A DNA stretch of 22,309 nucleotides from an uncultured Collinsella sp. (GCA_900551815.1 URXE01000041.1:1-22309), one strand, 5' to 3'; shown: positions 8,069-15,985, counted from the stretch's first letter. Notes: a model not told the origin generated them from the sequence alone. Numbers and translations: made by a program.

Positions 8069-9085
8069 TTATAGTGAGTCTCTCTGGATCAGCTGCATGT
8101 GCATCACGGAGGTGGTGGGCTCGGCACCCTTGATCATGTCGAGCGCAATGTTGGCGGCCATGTGGCCTTCTTCGCGCAGGGGCTGGCGGACGGTCGTGAG
8201 CGCGGGGACGCAGCGCGCCGCAATCTCGTGATCGTCGAAGCCGACGACAGAAACGTCCGCCGGAACGGATAGGCCTGCCTCGTTGAGTGCGGTGATGACG
8301 CCAGCCGCGATACGGTCCGATCCACAGAGCACGCCATCGAAAGCGATTTCGCGCGCGAGAATCTGGTGCATGGCCTGATAGCCGTCTCCGCTGTTCCAGC
8401 CGGTATAGATAACGTTTGCGTCTGGGAGGTCTTCGCCCAAGACGGCGCGGTAGCCGCGCAGGCGGTCGACAACAGCGGGGTTGTCTTGCGGTCCCAACAC
8501 GGCGACGATATCTTTGCGCCCGCGATCCTTCATGGCGAGTGCCGCAAAATGTCCGCCCTCTTCGTCGTCAGAGTAGACCGTCGAGAACACATCGCGATAG
8601 GGGTGGCCCTCGAGCTGGCCGCACAACACGGTGGGTACGCCCAGCTCGCGCAGCACCTCGAGCAGCTCGCTGCCTTTGTAGGGAGAGACGTCGATCACGG
8701 CGTCGAACGAGCGGCGCTCAAAGTGCTCGCGTGCGCGGTTGCGCTCATGCGTAGAAGACGCCTGCAAGATAACGGGCAGATAGGATGACTCCGACAGTTC
8801 CTCGGTAATGCCGCTCAAAAACTCGCTATAGGTGGGGTCGCTGAAGAGTTCACTCAGGGGCTCGGTCACGAGCACGGCGATGATTTCCGTGCGCCCGACA
8901 GCGAGCGCTCGGCCACGAGCGTTGGGGACAAAATTGACTTCCTTGGCCGCCGCGCGGACGCGCTTTTTGGTTTCCTCGCTAATGCGGGGCGAATCGTTGA
9001 GGGCACGCGATGCCGTGGAGCGCGATACGCCGGCAGCTGCGGCAACCTCGGCAAGCGTAGGTGCGGTGCGAACTGGTTGGATCAT
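8069..9085 (-). CDS. LacI-family repressor, probable regulator of ebgAC
   Basis: A 338-aa LacI/GalR-type regulator. The N-terminal helix-turn-helix is TLAEVAAAAGVSRSTASRAL (residues 10-29), followed by the hinge region NARGRALAVGRTEIIAVLV. The rest is a periplasmic-binding-protein-like sugar-sensing domain (DPTYSEFLSGI, FDAVIDVSP, GVLCGSDRIAAGVITAL, SVVGFDDHEIA, LTTVRQP). The start ATG follows AGGAGA. It is transcribed away from ebgA, and three CAACCGGTTG palindromes, a classical LacI-family operator form, lie in the shared intergenic region close to ebgA. The simplest reading is a beta-galactoside-responsive repressor analogous to EbgR. The inducer is unknown. Its 3' end abuts the palindrome array. 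Confidence 0.92.
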   Translation of the reverse strand: MIQPVRTAPTLAEVAAAAGVSRSTASRALNDSPRISEETKKRVRAAAKEVNFVPNARGRALAVGRTEIIAVLVTEPLSELFSDPTYSEFLSGITEELSESSYLPVILQASSTHERNRAREHFERRSFDAVIDVSPYKGSELLEVLRELGVPTVLCGQLEGHPYRDVFSTVYSDDEEGGHFAALAMKDRGRKDIVAVLGPQDNPAVVDRLRGYRAVLGEDLPDANVIYTGWNSGDGYQAMHQILAREIAFDGVLCGSDRIAAGVITALNEAGLSVPADVSVVGFDDHEIAARCVPALTTVRQPLREEGHMAANIALDMIKGAEPTTSVMHMQLIQRDSL

Positions 9086-9147
9086 GGCGTCTCCTGGAAA
9101 ATGCGGTCGATGTTGTCACTGGTACGGGCTAGTGCGGATACGGCTTA

Positions 9148-9172
9148 CTATAGTGCGTCTGAACAGCGTTCA
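9148..9172 (-). promoter_or_regulatory. Possible promoter/operator of the LacI-type gene
   Basis: Read on the - strand, TATAGT (9148-9153) is a good -10, and TGAAC-N3-GTTCA (9160-9172) lies just upstream of it. This inverted repeat differs from the CAACCGGTTG sites, so a different regulator or an unrelated hairpin is possible. The leader from here to the start codon is about 60 nt. Confidence 0.35.
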
Positions 9173-9329
9173 TGATATCCGGTGACCGGTGTCGTTTTGC
9201 AACCAAGCCGAAATCGAATACGTCTCGTGTGGGTGAGATATTAGCGGGCGTGGCGGTTGCCTACGAGCTTAAGAACGATGTCTTGCGCCGAGTTTCGATA
9301 CTCAGGGTGACATAAGTGTCGCGGTTGTA

Positions 9330-9339
9330 CAACCGGTTG
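9330..9339. promoter_or_regulatory. LacI-type operator 1 upstream of ebgA
   Basis: A perfect CAACCGGTTG palindrome in the context GTACAACCGGTTGCAC. It is the farthest of three copies from ebgA and lies upstream of the putative promoter, where it could support repression by looping or cooperative binding. Confidence 0.75.
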
Positions 9340-9374
9340 CACCGTTAATCCGGCCAAATCGACCGTTCAGCGGA

Positions 9375-9384
9375 CAACCGGTTG
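9375..9384. promoter_or_regulatory. LacI-type operator 2, overlapping the ebgA -35
   Basis: The second CAACCGGTTG copy, 45 bp after the first, in the context GGACAACCGGTTGCAC. The right half overlaps TTGCAC (9382-9387), a possible -35 box, so a bound repressor would block RNA polymerase. Confidence 0.8.
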
Positions 9385-9411
9385 CACAGTTTTTTGTAGC
9401 GCCCGTAAGAT
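9382..9411 (+). promoter_or_regulatory. Putative ebgA promoter
   Basis: TTGCAC (9382-9387) and TAAGAT (9406-9411) are 18 bp apart. The boxes are imperfect, but the pair is framed by operator 2 and operator 3, as expected for a repressor-controlled promoter. Confidence 0.45.
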
Positions 9412-9416
9412 AAGGA

Positions 9417-9426
9417 CAACCGGTTG
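9417..9426. promoter_or_regulatory. LacI-type operator 3, near the transcription start
   Basis: The third CAACCGGTTG copy, 42 bp (about four helical turns) after the second, in the same GGACAACCGGTTGCAC context. It lies just downstream of the putative -10 and 35 bp before the ebgA start codon. Confidence 0.8.
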
Positions 9427-9461
9427 CACAAGAATCACTACGATGACGAAGGAGCATCACC

Positions 9462-12400
9462 ATGGACGCCATTAACGATTGGGAAAACCAAGCGCTCACC
9501 CACAGGAACCGCCTGGCACCCCATGCGTACTTTATGGGTTACGAGACCGCCGATCTCGCTGCAACGTACGGCCGCGAGCTGTCGCGCGGGTTTGTCCAGC
9601 TGTCCGGCTCGTGGCAGTTCCGCCTCTTTGAGGGCCCCGCGGCCGTCTCCAACGAGGAGCTCTCCACGTACAAGCCCGAGTGGGATCACGTGGAGGTTCC
9701 GCACCTGTGGCAGGTGGACGGCTATGGCAACCTTGCCTACACCGACGAGGGTTTTCCGTTCCCGGTGGATCAGCCGTTTGTTCCCTCCGATGACCCCACG
9801 GGCGTGTACCAGCGCATCGTCAACCTTCCCGCCGTTCCTGCCGGCGCTCGTGAGATCATTCGCTTCGACGGCATCGAGAGCTATGGCGAGCTGTACCTCA
9901 ACGGTCAGTATATCGGCATGACCAAGGGTTCGCGCCTGTCTGCCGAGTTCGACGTGACCGACGCGCTCGTCGAGGGCGACAACCTTTTTGCGGTTAAGGT
10001 CTTGCAGTACAGCGATGGCAGCTACATCGAGGACCAGGATATGTGGTGGGCCTCGGGCATCTTCCGCGACGTGTACCTTATGCAGCGTCCCGCCGCGCAT
10101 CTGGTCGACTTTAGGTTCCGCACGCACCGCGAGGGCGATGCCGCTCTGATCACGCTCGATACGGTGGCCGAGGGCGCTACCCGCATCGTGTATACGCTCA
10201 GCGATGGCGAGAATGTGGTCGCTACGGGCGAGTGCGTCGACGGCCATGCCGAGTGCAGCGTGACCGATGCCCACTTCTGGAATCCCGAGGACCCCTTCCT
10301 CTACGATCTTACGTTTGAGGTCTACGACGGTGACGAGGTCAGCGAGTACGTTCCGCATCGCCAGGGTCTTGCCGAGGTGACGGTCGAGGGCAATCATATC
10401 TACCTCAACGGCACTTACTTTAAGATGCATGGCGTCAACCGCCACGATCACGACGATCACAAGGGCCGCGCCGTGGGCCTCGATCGCATGCGCCGCGACC
10501 TGGAGCTCATGAAGCAGCACAACATCAACGCGGTGCGCACGTCCCACTACGCCAACGACCCGCGCTTCTACGAGCTGTGCGACGAGTACGGCATCATGCT
10601 GGTCGCCGAGACCGATATGGAGAGCCATGGCTTCGAGAATATCGGCAATATCGCCCTGGTCACCGACGACCCGGCATGGGAGCCGGCCTACGTCGACCGC
10701 ATTGAGCGCCTGGTGATGCAGGAGCGCAACCACGCCTGCATCATTATGTGGTCGATGGGCAACGAGAGCGGCTATGGCTGCAACATCCGCGCGATGTACG
10801 CCAAGGCTCACGAGCTCGATGGCCGTCCGGTCCATTACGAGGAGGACCGCAACGCCGATACCGTCGATGTCATTTCCACGATGTACTCCCGTGTTTCGCA
10901 GATGAACGACTTTGGCGAGCATCCGTTCCCCAAGCCGCGCATCAACTGCGAGTACGGTCACTCCATGGGCAACGGTCCCGGGGGCCTGTCCGAGTACCAG
11001 GAGGTCTTCGATCGCTGGGATTGCATCCAGGGCCAGTTTATCTGGGAATGGTGCGATCACGGTCTGGCTGCTGTGACCGAGGACGGCGTTGCCTACGATA
11101 TGTATGGTGGCGACAACGGCGATTACCCCAACAACAGCAACTTCTGCATCGATGGCATGGTGTTCCCTTGGCAGCAGCCGAGCCCGGGCCTCACTGAGTA
11201 TGGCCAGGTCATCTGCCCGGTTCGCATGGCCTACGATGCCGAGGCGGGCGAGCTGACTGTCACCAACAAGCGTTGGTTCACCACCCTCGAGGATGTCTGC
11301 CTGTCGGCCGAGACCCTGGTGGACGGCGACGTGGTCTGCCGCAAGACGCTCATGCCCGGTGCGGTTGCCCCCGGTGAGTCCGTCCAGCTTCCGCTAGTGA
11401 TTCGCGAAGCCGCGGTAGGCGAGACCCTGCTGACCGTGCGCGCCTACACCATGGCCGCTCACGTCTGGTGCGAGCCGATGTTCCAACTGGGCGCAAGCCA
11501 GTTTGCCATCGCCAACCATCCGGCGCCGGCCATCGCGGCTCCCACTCGTCCTGAGCTTACGGTCGAGGAGACCGAGCAGGAGATTCGCATTCACTCCCTC
11601 AACGGCGAGCTGACCTTCAGCAAGGTAAACGGCACCGTGAGCGAGTGGAAGGCATCCGGCCGCGACGTCATGGCCTCTGGCCCCCAGGTTGGTTTTTGGC
11701 ATCCGCTCGTCGACAACCACGCCCAGGAGTACGACTCCCTGTGGAAGGACAACTTCATCGATGTGATGCAGACGTCTACCCGCAAGGTTTCTTGGAAGCA
11801 GGACGGCAATGCGGTCGTCGTTACCGTGAGCCAGCGTATTGCTCCTCCCGTCCGCGCGTTCGGCATGCGCGTCGAGCTTGTCTACACCGTGCTTCCGAGC
11901 GGCCGCGTCGACCTCAAGGTTTCCGGCGAGCCCTACGGCGACTATTCGGACATTATCCCGCGCATCGGCATCTCCTTTGAGGTTCCCGGTTGCGATCGTG
12001 CCGTCGAGTGGTATGGCCACGGCCCGGGCGAGAACTATCCGGACTCGCTGCGCGCCAACCCGGTCGGCCATTACCGCACTACGGTCGACGACATGTTCAC
12101 GCCGTATGTCATGCCCCAGGATTGTGCCAACCGCGAGGGTACCCGCTGGGTTGCCCTGCGCTCGAGCCACGGTGACGGCGTGCTGGTGACGCGTCCGGCC
12201 GACGCCGCTTCCAACCCGTTCTCGTTCTCGGCATGGCCCTATAGCTGCGAGGCCATCGATAACGCCAAGCACGTCTACGATCTTGTCAAGGGCGACACGG
12301 TCACGGTCAACATCAACGACCAGCTGCTCGGCCTTGGCTCGAACTCTTGGGGTTCCGAGGTGCTCGATTCCTATCGCACCCGTTTTGAGAGCTTCAGCTT

Positions 12401-12470
12401 TGAGGTGTCCCTGCGACCGCTGACGTCTGCCGATCTGGCTCAGGCGCTGGCACCCATTAAGGAGGCATAA
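9462..12470 (+). CDS. ebgA: GH2 beta-galactosidase (EbgA/LacZ type)
   Basis: This enzyme hydrolyses terminal beta-galactosides such as lactose. The 1002-aa protein has the full five-domain LacZ plan: a sugar-binding jelly roll (GFVQLSGSWQFRLF, about 43-56, through DMWWASGIFRDVYL), an immunoglobulin-like domain, a TIM barrel (about 310-600), and the C-terminal beta-sandwich with the small-chain domain (GPGENYPDSLRANPVG). Catalytic residues are visible: acid/base E435 in WSMGNESGYG and nucleophile E497 in INCEYGHSMGN. The barrel entry KMHGVNRHDHD is also typical. There is no signal peptide, so it is cytoplasmic. AAGGAG precedes the ATG. I call it ebgA rather than lacZ because an EbgC-like partner follows 3 nt later. 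It is repressed, by inference, by the divergent LacI-type protein. Confidence 0.93.
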   Translation: MDAINDWENQALTHRNRLAPHAYFMGYETADLAATYGRELSRGFVQLSGSWQFRLFEGPAAVSNEELSTYKPEWDHVEVPHLWQVDGYGNLAYTDEGFPFPVDQPFVPSDDPTGVYQRIVNLPAVPAGAREIIRFDGIESYGELYLNGQYIGMTKGSRLSAEFDVTDALVEGDNLFAVKVLQYSDGSYIEDQDMWWASGIFRDVYLMQRPAAHLVDFRFRTHREGDAALITLDTVAEGATRIVYTLSDGENVVATGECVDGHAECSVTDAHFWNPEDPFLYDLTFEVYDGDEVSEYVPHRQGLAEVTVEGNHIYLNGTYFKMHGVNRHDHDDHKGRAVGLDRMRRDLELMKQHNINAVRTSHYANDPRFYELCDEYGIMLVAETDMESHGFENIGNIALVTDDPAWEPAYVDRIERLVMQERNHACIIMWSMGNESGYGCNIRAMYAKAHELDGRPVHYEEDRNADTVDVISTMYSRVSQMNDFGEHPFPKPRINCEYGHSMGNGPGGLSEYQEVFDRWDCIQGQFIWEWCDHGLAAVTEDGVAYDMYGGDNGDYPNNSNFCIDGMVFPWQQPSPGLTEYGQVICPVRMAYDAEAGELTVTNKRWFTTLEDVCLSAETLVDGDVVCRKTLMPGAVAPGESVQLPLVIREAAVGETLLTVRAYTMAAHVWCEPMFQLGASQFAIANHPAPAIAAPTRPELTVEETEQEIRIHSLNGELTFSKVNGTVSEWKASGRDVMASGPQVGFWHPLVDNHAQEYDSLWKDNFIDVMQTSTRKVSWKQDGNAVVVTVSQRIAPPVRAFGMRVELVYTVLPSGRVDLKVSGEPYGDYSDIIPRIGISFEVPGCDRAVEWYGHGPGENYPDSLRANPVGHYRTTVDDMFTPYVMPQDCANREGTRWVALRSSHGDGVLVTRPADAASNPFSFSAWPYSCEAIDNAKHVYDLVKGDTVTVNINDQLLGLGSNSWGSEVLDSYRTRFESFSFEVSLRPLTSADLAQALAPIKEA

Positions 12471-12473
12471 GTC

Positions 12474-12929
12474 ATGCATGTCTTTAACTCACGCGCCGAC
12501 TTCGATGCTCAGATGAAGTCCGTCAAGAAGTGGATGCGTACCGGTCAGGCGCTCGACGGCGTTTCTGAACTGCAGCACGATGTGGCGTATTCCATCGGCG
12601 ACTCGCTGGTGTATTGGTGGGTGAACGCTCACGAGGCGGCCACTGCCGATCTGGTCGGTCACCGTCGCTATCATGCCGTGCTCGCCCCGCTCGACGGCGA
12701 CCTGACCGTCGAGGTTGCCCCCAAGGCAGGCCTCACCTGCACCCGCGCCTACAGCGATATCGATGATCGCGAGCGCTTTGAGGGTGCGGGGGAGAAGGTG
12801 GTGATCCCTGCCGGCGGCGTTGCCGTCGTCGAAATTGACGAGGCATACCGTGTCGTGTCCGATGCCGCGGATCCCCGCGTCGTGGTACTGCACGTGACGG
12901 TTGAAGGATATTCCTTCCCCAACAAGTAG
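12474..12929 (+). CDS. ebgC: EbgC-like beta-galactosidase small subunit (YhcH/YjgK/YiaL family)
   Basis: A 151-aa cupin-like protein of the YhcH/YjgK/YiaL family, resembling E. coli EbgC (about 149 aa), which forms a heteromeric beta-galactosidase with EbgA and is needed for full activity. Matching stretches include VKKWMRT, DVAYSIGDSLVYW, GHRRYHAV, EVAPKAGL, EIDEAYRVV and VLHVTVEGYSFPNK at the C-terminus. The start lies 3 nt after the ebgA stop, with AAGGAGG inside the end of ebgA, so the two are translationally coupled and probably made in equal amounts. Other family members act in sialic acid or related sugar metabolism, but the neighbour makes the Ebg role much more likely. Confidence 0.9.
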   Translation: MHVFNSRADFDAQMKSVKKWMRTGQALDGVSELQHDVAYSIGDSLVYWWVNAHEAATADLVGHRRYHAVLAPLDGDLTVEVAPKAGLTCTRAYSDIDDRERFEGAGEKVVIPAGGVAVVEIDEAYRVVSDAADPRVVVLHVTVEGYSFPNK

Positions 12930-12933
12930 TATT

Positions 12934-13046
12934 CGTCCGCCTGGACGTTTGCTTCGCGCCGTTAGGGGGGATGGCTTTGTTGACTCCCTTTTCCCCATTC
13001 CCCTTAGCAGGTGCACCGTCCGTGTTTGCACTTGCAGCTCGGACGG
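12934..13046 (+). other. ebgC-permease intergenic region with weak hairpins
   Basis: Two hairpins are present: a 5-bp stem CGTCC/GGACG (12934-12947) followed by TTT, and a 7-bp stem CCGTCCG/CGGACGG (13016-13046) followed by GTTT. Either may weakly terminate ebgAC. A TTGACT (12980-12985) with TAGCAG 19 bp later could be a promoter for the permease gene, but this is a poor match. Confidence 0.3.
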
Positions 13047-13082
13047 GTTTAGATGACATTTAATAGATGATTGGGAGGGCTT

Positions 13083-14546
13083 ATGAGCTCTGAAAAACGA
13101 GGAACGATTGGTTCGTTCGCTCTGCTGGGCATGACGGTCGCCGCCGTGTTCGGTATCAAGAACATCATCAACAACAACGCGGCCATCGGCTTGGCAGCTG
13201 CGCCGTCGTTCTTCTTTGCCACGCTTTTGTACTTTGTCCCCTATACCCTGGTTACCGCCGAGTTCGTCGGCCTCAACAAGGACTCCGAGTCTGGCGTGTA
13301 CGCATGGGTTAAGACCTCGATGGGTGGTCGCTGGGCGTTCCTGACGGCATTTAGCTACTGGTTCGTTAACCTGTTCTTCTTTGCGTCCGTCCCGCCCAAC
13401 GTCATCATCTACGCGAGCTACGTGTTCTTTGGTGCCAACGCCGAGCTTTCGCAGCTGTGGATCACCATTATCGAGATCGTCGTCTTTGCTATCGCCACGT
13501 GGGTTTCGACCAAGGGCGCTAAGTGGATCGGCTCCATTTCCTCCTTCGGTTCGACCGCGGCTCTCGGCCTGACCGCCGTGTTCATCCTGCTGTCCCTGGC
13601 TGCTGCCTTTGGCGGCGTTGAGTTCGCTACGGCTCCTACTCCCGCTAACATGGCTCCCGACATGAGCAACTTCGCAACTGCGTGGGGCTTCTTCGGTACG
13701 CTTGCCTGGATCATCCAGGGCGTTGGCGGCGCTGAGTCTGTCGGCGTGTTCCTCAACGACCTCAAGGGCGGCGTCAAGGCCTTCGTGCGCACTGTCGTTA
13801 TCGCCGGCCTGACCATCGGCCTTCTGTATGCAGGCGCTTCGCTGCTGGTTAACCTGTTCATTCCCGAGGGCAGCGTTGCCATCTCCACCGGCATCTTCGA
13901 CGTATTCGGCGCTGTCTTTGCCCACTTTGGCATTCCCATGGAAGTGTCCACGCGCGTCATTGGCCTGATCCTTCTCGCTGCCACGCTGGGCTCCCTCATG
14001 ATGTGGACCTCGGCTCCCATCAAGGTTTTCTTCACCGAGATCCCCAAGGGCGTTTTTGGTAGCAAGATCGTCGAGCTTAACGAGCATGGCATTCCCGCCC
14101 GCGCTGCTTGGCTGCAGTTCGCTATCGTCGTCCCCATCCTGATCATCCCGGCCCTGGGCTCCGGCAACCTCGACGACCTGCTCATGATCGTCACTAACAT
14201 GACGGCTGCCACTGCTCTGCTCCCGCCGCTGCTGATCCTGCTTGCCTACTTTATGTTGCGCAAGAACTTCGACGCCGCTCCCCGTGACTTCCGCATGGGC
14301 TCGCGCAGCTTTGGCCTGGTCGTTGCCGCATTCCTGCTTGTGGTCTTCTGCTTCGTGCTTATCTGCGGCACCATTCCGCTCGATCAGCCGCTGTGGCTGA
14401 CGCTGGTCTACAACGTTGGCGGTGTGGTTGTCTTCCTGGGCCTTGCCGTGATGTGGTACAACCGCTACATCAACCGTCTGCGCGAGACCGATCCCGAGGC
14501 CGCCGAGAGCGAGCTGCGCCCCTCCGTCCTCGACATGATGGAGTAG
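13083..14546 (+). CDS. APC-superfamily amino acid permease or antiporter
   Basis: A 487-aa hydrophobic protein with about 12 membrane segments from the amino acid-polyamine-organocation superfamily. The start at ATG 13083 is chosen because GGGAGGG lies 4-10 nt upstream; the open frame begins four codons earlier within that site. The N-terminus KRGTIGSFALLGMTVAAVFGIKN is the first-helix region, followed by the APC-like SESGVYAWVKTSMGGRWAF motif and GVGGAESVGVFLNDLKGGVKAF on the middle helices. The overall form recalls glutamate:GABA and other amino acid antiporters, but the substrate cannot be read from sequence alone. It has its own 5' region and a strong terminator, so it is probably a single-gene unit rather than part of ebgAC. 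Confidence 0.85.
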   Translation: MSSEKRGTIGSFALLGMTVAAVFGIKNIINNNAAIGLAAAPSFFFATLLYFVPYTLVTAEFVGLNKDSESGVYAWVKTSMGGRWAFLTAFSYWFVNLFFFASVPPNVIIYASYVFFGANAELSQLWITIIEIVVFAIATWVSTKGAKWIGSISSFGSTAALGLTAVFILLSLAAAFGGVEFATAPTPANMAPDMSNFATAWGFFGTLAWIIQGVGGAESVGVFLNDLKGGVKAFVRTVVIAGLTIGLLYAGASLLVNLFIPEGSVAISTGIFDVFGAVFAHFGIPMEVSTRVIGLILLAATLGSLMMWTSAPIKVFFTEIPKGVFGSKIVELNEHGIPARAAWLQFAIVVPILIIPALGSGNLDDLLMIVTNMTAATALLPPLLILLAYFMLRKNFDAAPRDFRMGSRSFGLVVAAFLLVVFCFVLICGTIPLDQPLWLTLVYNVGGVVVFLGLAVMWYNRYINRLRETDPEAAESELRPSVLDMME

Positions 14547-14593
14547 CGGCTAGGATTAATCTACGGCTGTGGAATAAATCGATTCCCTTTCCT

Positions 14594-14630
14594 AAGGAGG
14601 GGCCTTACGAGGCCCCTCCTTTTGTGTTTT
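14594..14630 (+). terminator. Intrinsic terminator after the permease gene
   Basis: An 11-bp perfect stem, AAGGAGGGGCC (14594-14604) with GGCCCCTCCTT (14611-14621), and loop TTACGA is followed by a T-rich tail, TTTTGTGTTTT. Confidence 0.93.
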
Positions 14631-14650
14631 GGGGCATGGTTTTGGACCTT

Positions 14651-14870
14651 GTGGTCAAAAAATGCCAAATATGAGTACTGTTGCAAAAGAGGTGTCATAT
14701 CTATCGGCCGGTTTTGAGCAAAAATGGACTCAAAATCAATTTATCTAACCCCCTTTAAAGGGCGTTTGACGGCTTTCAACCTCTTCGAATCGCTCAAAGT
14801 AGGCAATTTGCTCTCGATTTTGCTGCTACTAAATTGGTGACAGTACTCATATTTGCCACTTTTTGACCAC
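14651..14870. repeat. 220-bp AT-rich element with 31-bp terminal inverted repeats
   Basis: Left arm 14651-14681 and right arm 14840-14870 are inverted copies matching at 29 of 31 positions (ends GTGGTCAAAAA and TTTTTGACCAC). The AT-rich interior has its own hairpin, TTTTGAG/CTCAAAA (14712-14735), and a 12-bp perfect palindrome, CCCTTTAAAGGG (14751-14762). No reading frame of note lies inside. The form fits a MITE (a non-autonomous transposon remnant) or a structured RNA element. I see no clear target-site duplication. Confidence 0.75.
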
Positions 14871-14968
14871 GGGGTATCCGGAGGGGCTCTCGACAAGCAT
14901 CTAACGCTACAATAACTACCACGTGGCTGGGTTTTGCCGGCCGAATGTGCGATGTCGTGGGAGGGGAC

Positions 14969-15217
14969 ATGGTCGAGTTTACAAAGACGATTAAAGATCC
15001 GTTGGGACTACATGCCCGCCCGGTTGCGTTGCTCTATGACATCATTGCCAAGCATCGTAGCGACGTGTCGGTCAGCATCGGTGACCGTCATACCGACGGT
15101 CGCGACGTTATGGGTCTCATGGCTCTCTACGGCGAGTGCGGCGAGGATATCGTGTTCCGCGTTTCGGGCGTGGATGAGGCCTCGTGCGTTACGTCGATTA
15201 GAAACCTCTCGCTCTAA
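14969..15217 (+). CDS. HPr-family phosphocarrier protein with Asp46
   Basis: An 82-aa HPr-fold protein. HPr carries phosphate from PEP via enzyme I to sugar permeases, and in Gram-positive bacteria it is also a regulator when phosphorylated on Ser46. The active-site motif GLHARP places His15 and Arg17 in the standard positions. The regulatory motif, usually KSIMGVMSL, reads GRDVMGLMAL, so residue 46 is Asp (codon 15104-15106), mimicking permanent Ser46 phosphorylation. The start ATG 14969 follows GGGAGGGG; an upstream ATG at 14945 lacks such a site. The gene stands alone, with no enzyme I or permease nearby, and ends at a perfect terminator. It could be a main HPr that has lost HprK control, or a Crh-like or other specialised HPr. 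Confidence 0.9.
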   Translation: MVEFTKTIKDPLGLHARPVALLYDIIAKHRSDVSVSIGDRHTDGRDVMGLMALYGECGEDIVFRVSGVDEASCVTSIRNLSL

Positions 15218-15272
15218 GCGTAACAATGTGAAATAGGGGAGAGTCCTCTCTGCTGCATAAATTGGTATGACA

Positions 15273-15314
15273 AGGCACCGCAAAGAGATGGTCTTTGCGG
15301 TGCCTCTTTTGTTT
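15273..15314 (+). terminator. Intrinsic terminator after the HPr gene
   Basis: A 14-bp perfect stem, AGGCACCGCAAAGA (15273-15286) with TCTTTGCGGTGCCT (15292-15305), and a 5-nt loop is followed by CTTTTGTTT. Confidence 0.93.
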
Positions 15315-15357
15315 CGTATAGGAAACTTTTTCGAAATCTGAATGGGGACCCTTTCCA

Positions 15358-15411
15358 AAAAGTTAACCGCGTGCTAGTTTACTAAAGCGAACATAGACGT
15401 GGTTAACTTTT
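15358..15411. promoter_or_regulatory. Inverted repeat in the feoA promoter region
   Basis: The perfect 11-bp arms AAAAGTTAACC (15358-15368) and GGTTAACTTTT (15401-15411) are 32 bp apart. They lie 43-96 bp before the first feoA, where an iron-responsive repressor would be expected to bind. The arms share AAGTTA with the inverted repeat before feoB (15986-16005). Assignment to a DtxR/IdeR-type regulator is an inference. Confidence 0.5.
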
Positions 15412-15453
15412 ATCGCGTCGATGTTGAGGACGAACTGACGTTAGGAGCAACTC

Positions 15454-15696
15454 ATGTCTTGCGGACCGCAGATGCCGGCCATGCCGCTTTCGATGGTAAA
15501 AGCGGGCGAAACCGTGCGCGTGTCTCGTGTAAAGGGCAATGAGGACATGAAACACCACCTCAAGGACCTCGGCTTTGTCGAGGGCAACGAAATCCACGTG
15601 GTGAGCTCGAGTGGTGCCAATATCATCGTCACGGTGCTGGGCGCACGCTTTGGCATCGATTCCAAGGTTGCCATGCACATCATGACCGTCGGTTAG
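15454..15696 (+). CDS. feoA: FeoA-domain ferrous iron transport protein (first copy)
   Basis: An 80-aa SH3-like FeoA protein. FeoA is a small cytoplasmic partner of the FeoB Fe2+ permease and probably modulates its assembly or GTPase cycle. The family pattern is seen in PLSMVKAGETVRVSRVKGN, HHLKDLGFVEGNEIHVVSS and the final VLGARFGIDSKVAMHIMTV. The N-terminus (MSCGPQMPAM) is slightly longer than in the second copy and contains a cysteine. AGGAGC precedes the ATG. It is first in feoA-feoA-feoB; the second feoA begins 39 nt later. A feoC is not evident. Confidence 0.92.
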   Translation: MSCGPQMPAMPLSMVKAGETVRVSRVKGNEDMKHHLKDLGFVEGNEIHVVSSSGANIIVTVLGARFGIDSKVAMHIMTVG

Positions 15697-15735
15697 TCAG
15701 CAGCATTTCATAAAAACCGAAAGGGGGACAAGAGG

Positions 15736-15957
15736 ATGAAGACGTTGGGTGACGTTAAGGTGGGCGAGAGCTCTACCATCGTCAAGCTTCACGGTGAGGG
15801 TGCGCTTCGCCGCCACCTTATGGACTTGGGGCTCATCAAGGGCACTTCGTTCAAGGTCGTGAAGGTCGCGCCGCTCGGTGATCCGGTCGAGATCAATGTA
15901 CGCGGCTACGAGCTTTCCATCCGCAAGGAGGAGGCGGCCGTCGTCGAGGTCCAGTAA
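15736..15957 (+). CDS. feoA: FeoA-domain ferrous iron transport protein (second copy)
   Basis: A 73-aa FeoA protein, different in sequence from the first copy and so not a recent duplication. The pattern is MKTLGDVKVGESSTIVKLHGEG, RRHLMDLGLIKGTSFKVVKVAP and VRGYELSIRKEEAAVVEV. GGGGGACAAGAGG precedes the ATG. Paired FeoA proteins ahead of FeoB are known in several Gram-positive and anaerobic lineages and may act as non-identical subunits. A 123-nt gap containing an inverted repeat and a hairpin separates it from feoB. Confidence 0.93.
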   Translation: MKTLGDVKVGESSTIVKLHGEGALRRHLMDLGLIKGTSFKVVKVAPLGDPVEINVRGYELSIRKEEAAVVEVQ

Positions 15958-15985
15958 GGGCTTGCGACGTATATTTCTGCAGATA

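Noticed and set aside
9438..11060. 540-aa open frame on the - strand
   Set aside because: Antisense shadow of ebgA, whose catalytic motifs are clear on the + strand.
12489..14087. 532-aa open frame on the - strand
   Set aside because: Antisense to ebgC and the permease; low-complexity composition with no recognisable domain.
15340..15356. AATGGGGACCCTTTCC as another unit of the 62-bp family
   Set aside because: Only a left-half resemblance with different spacing and no matching right half; probably chance.
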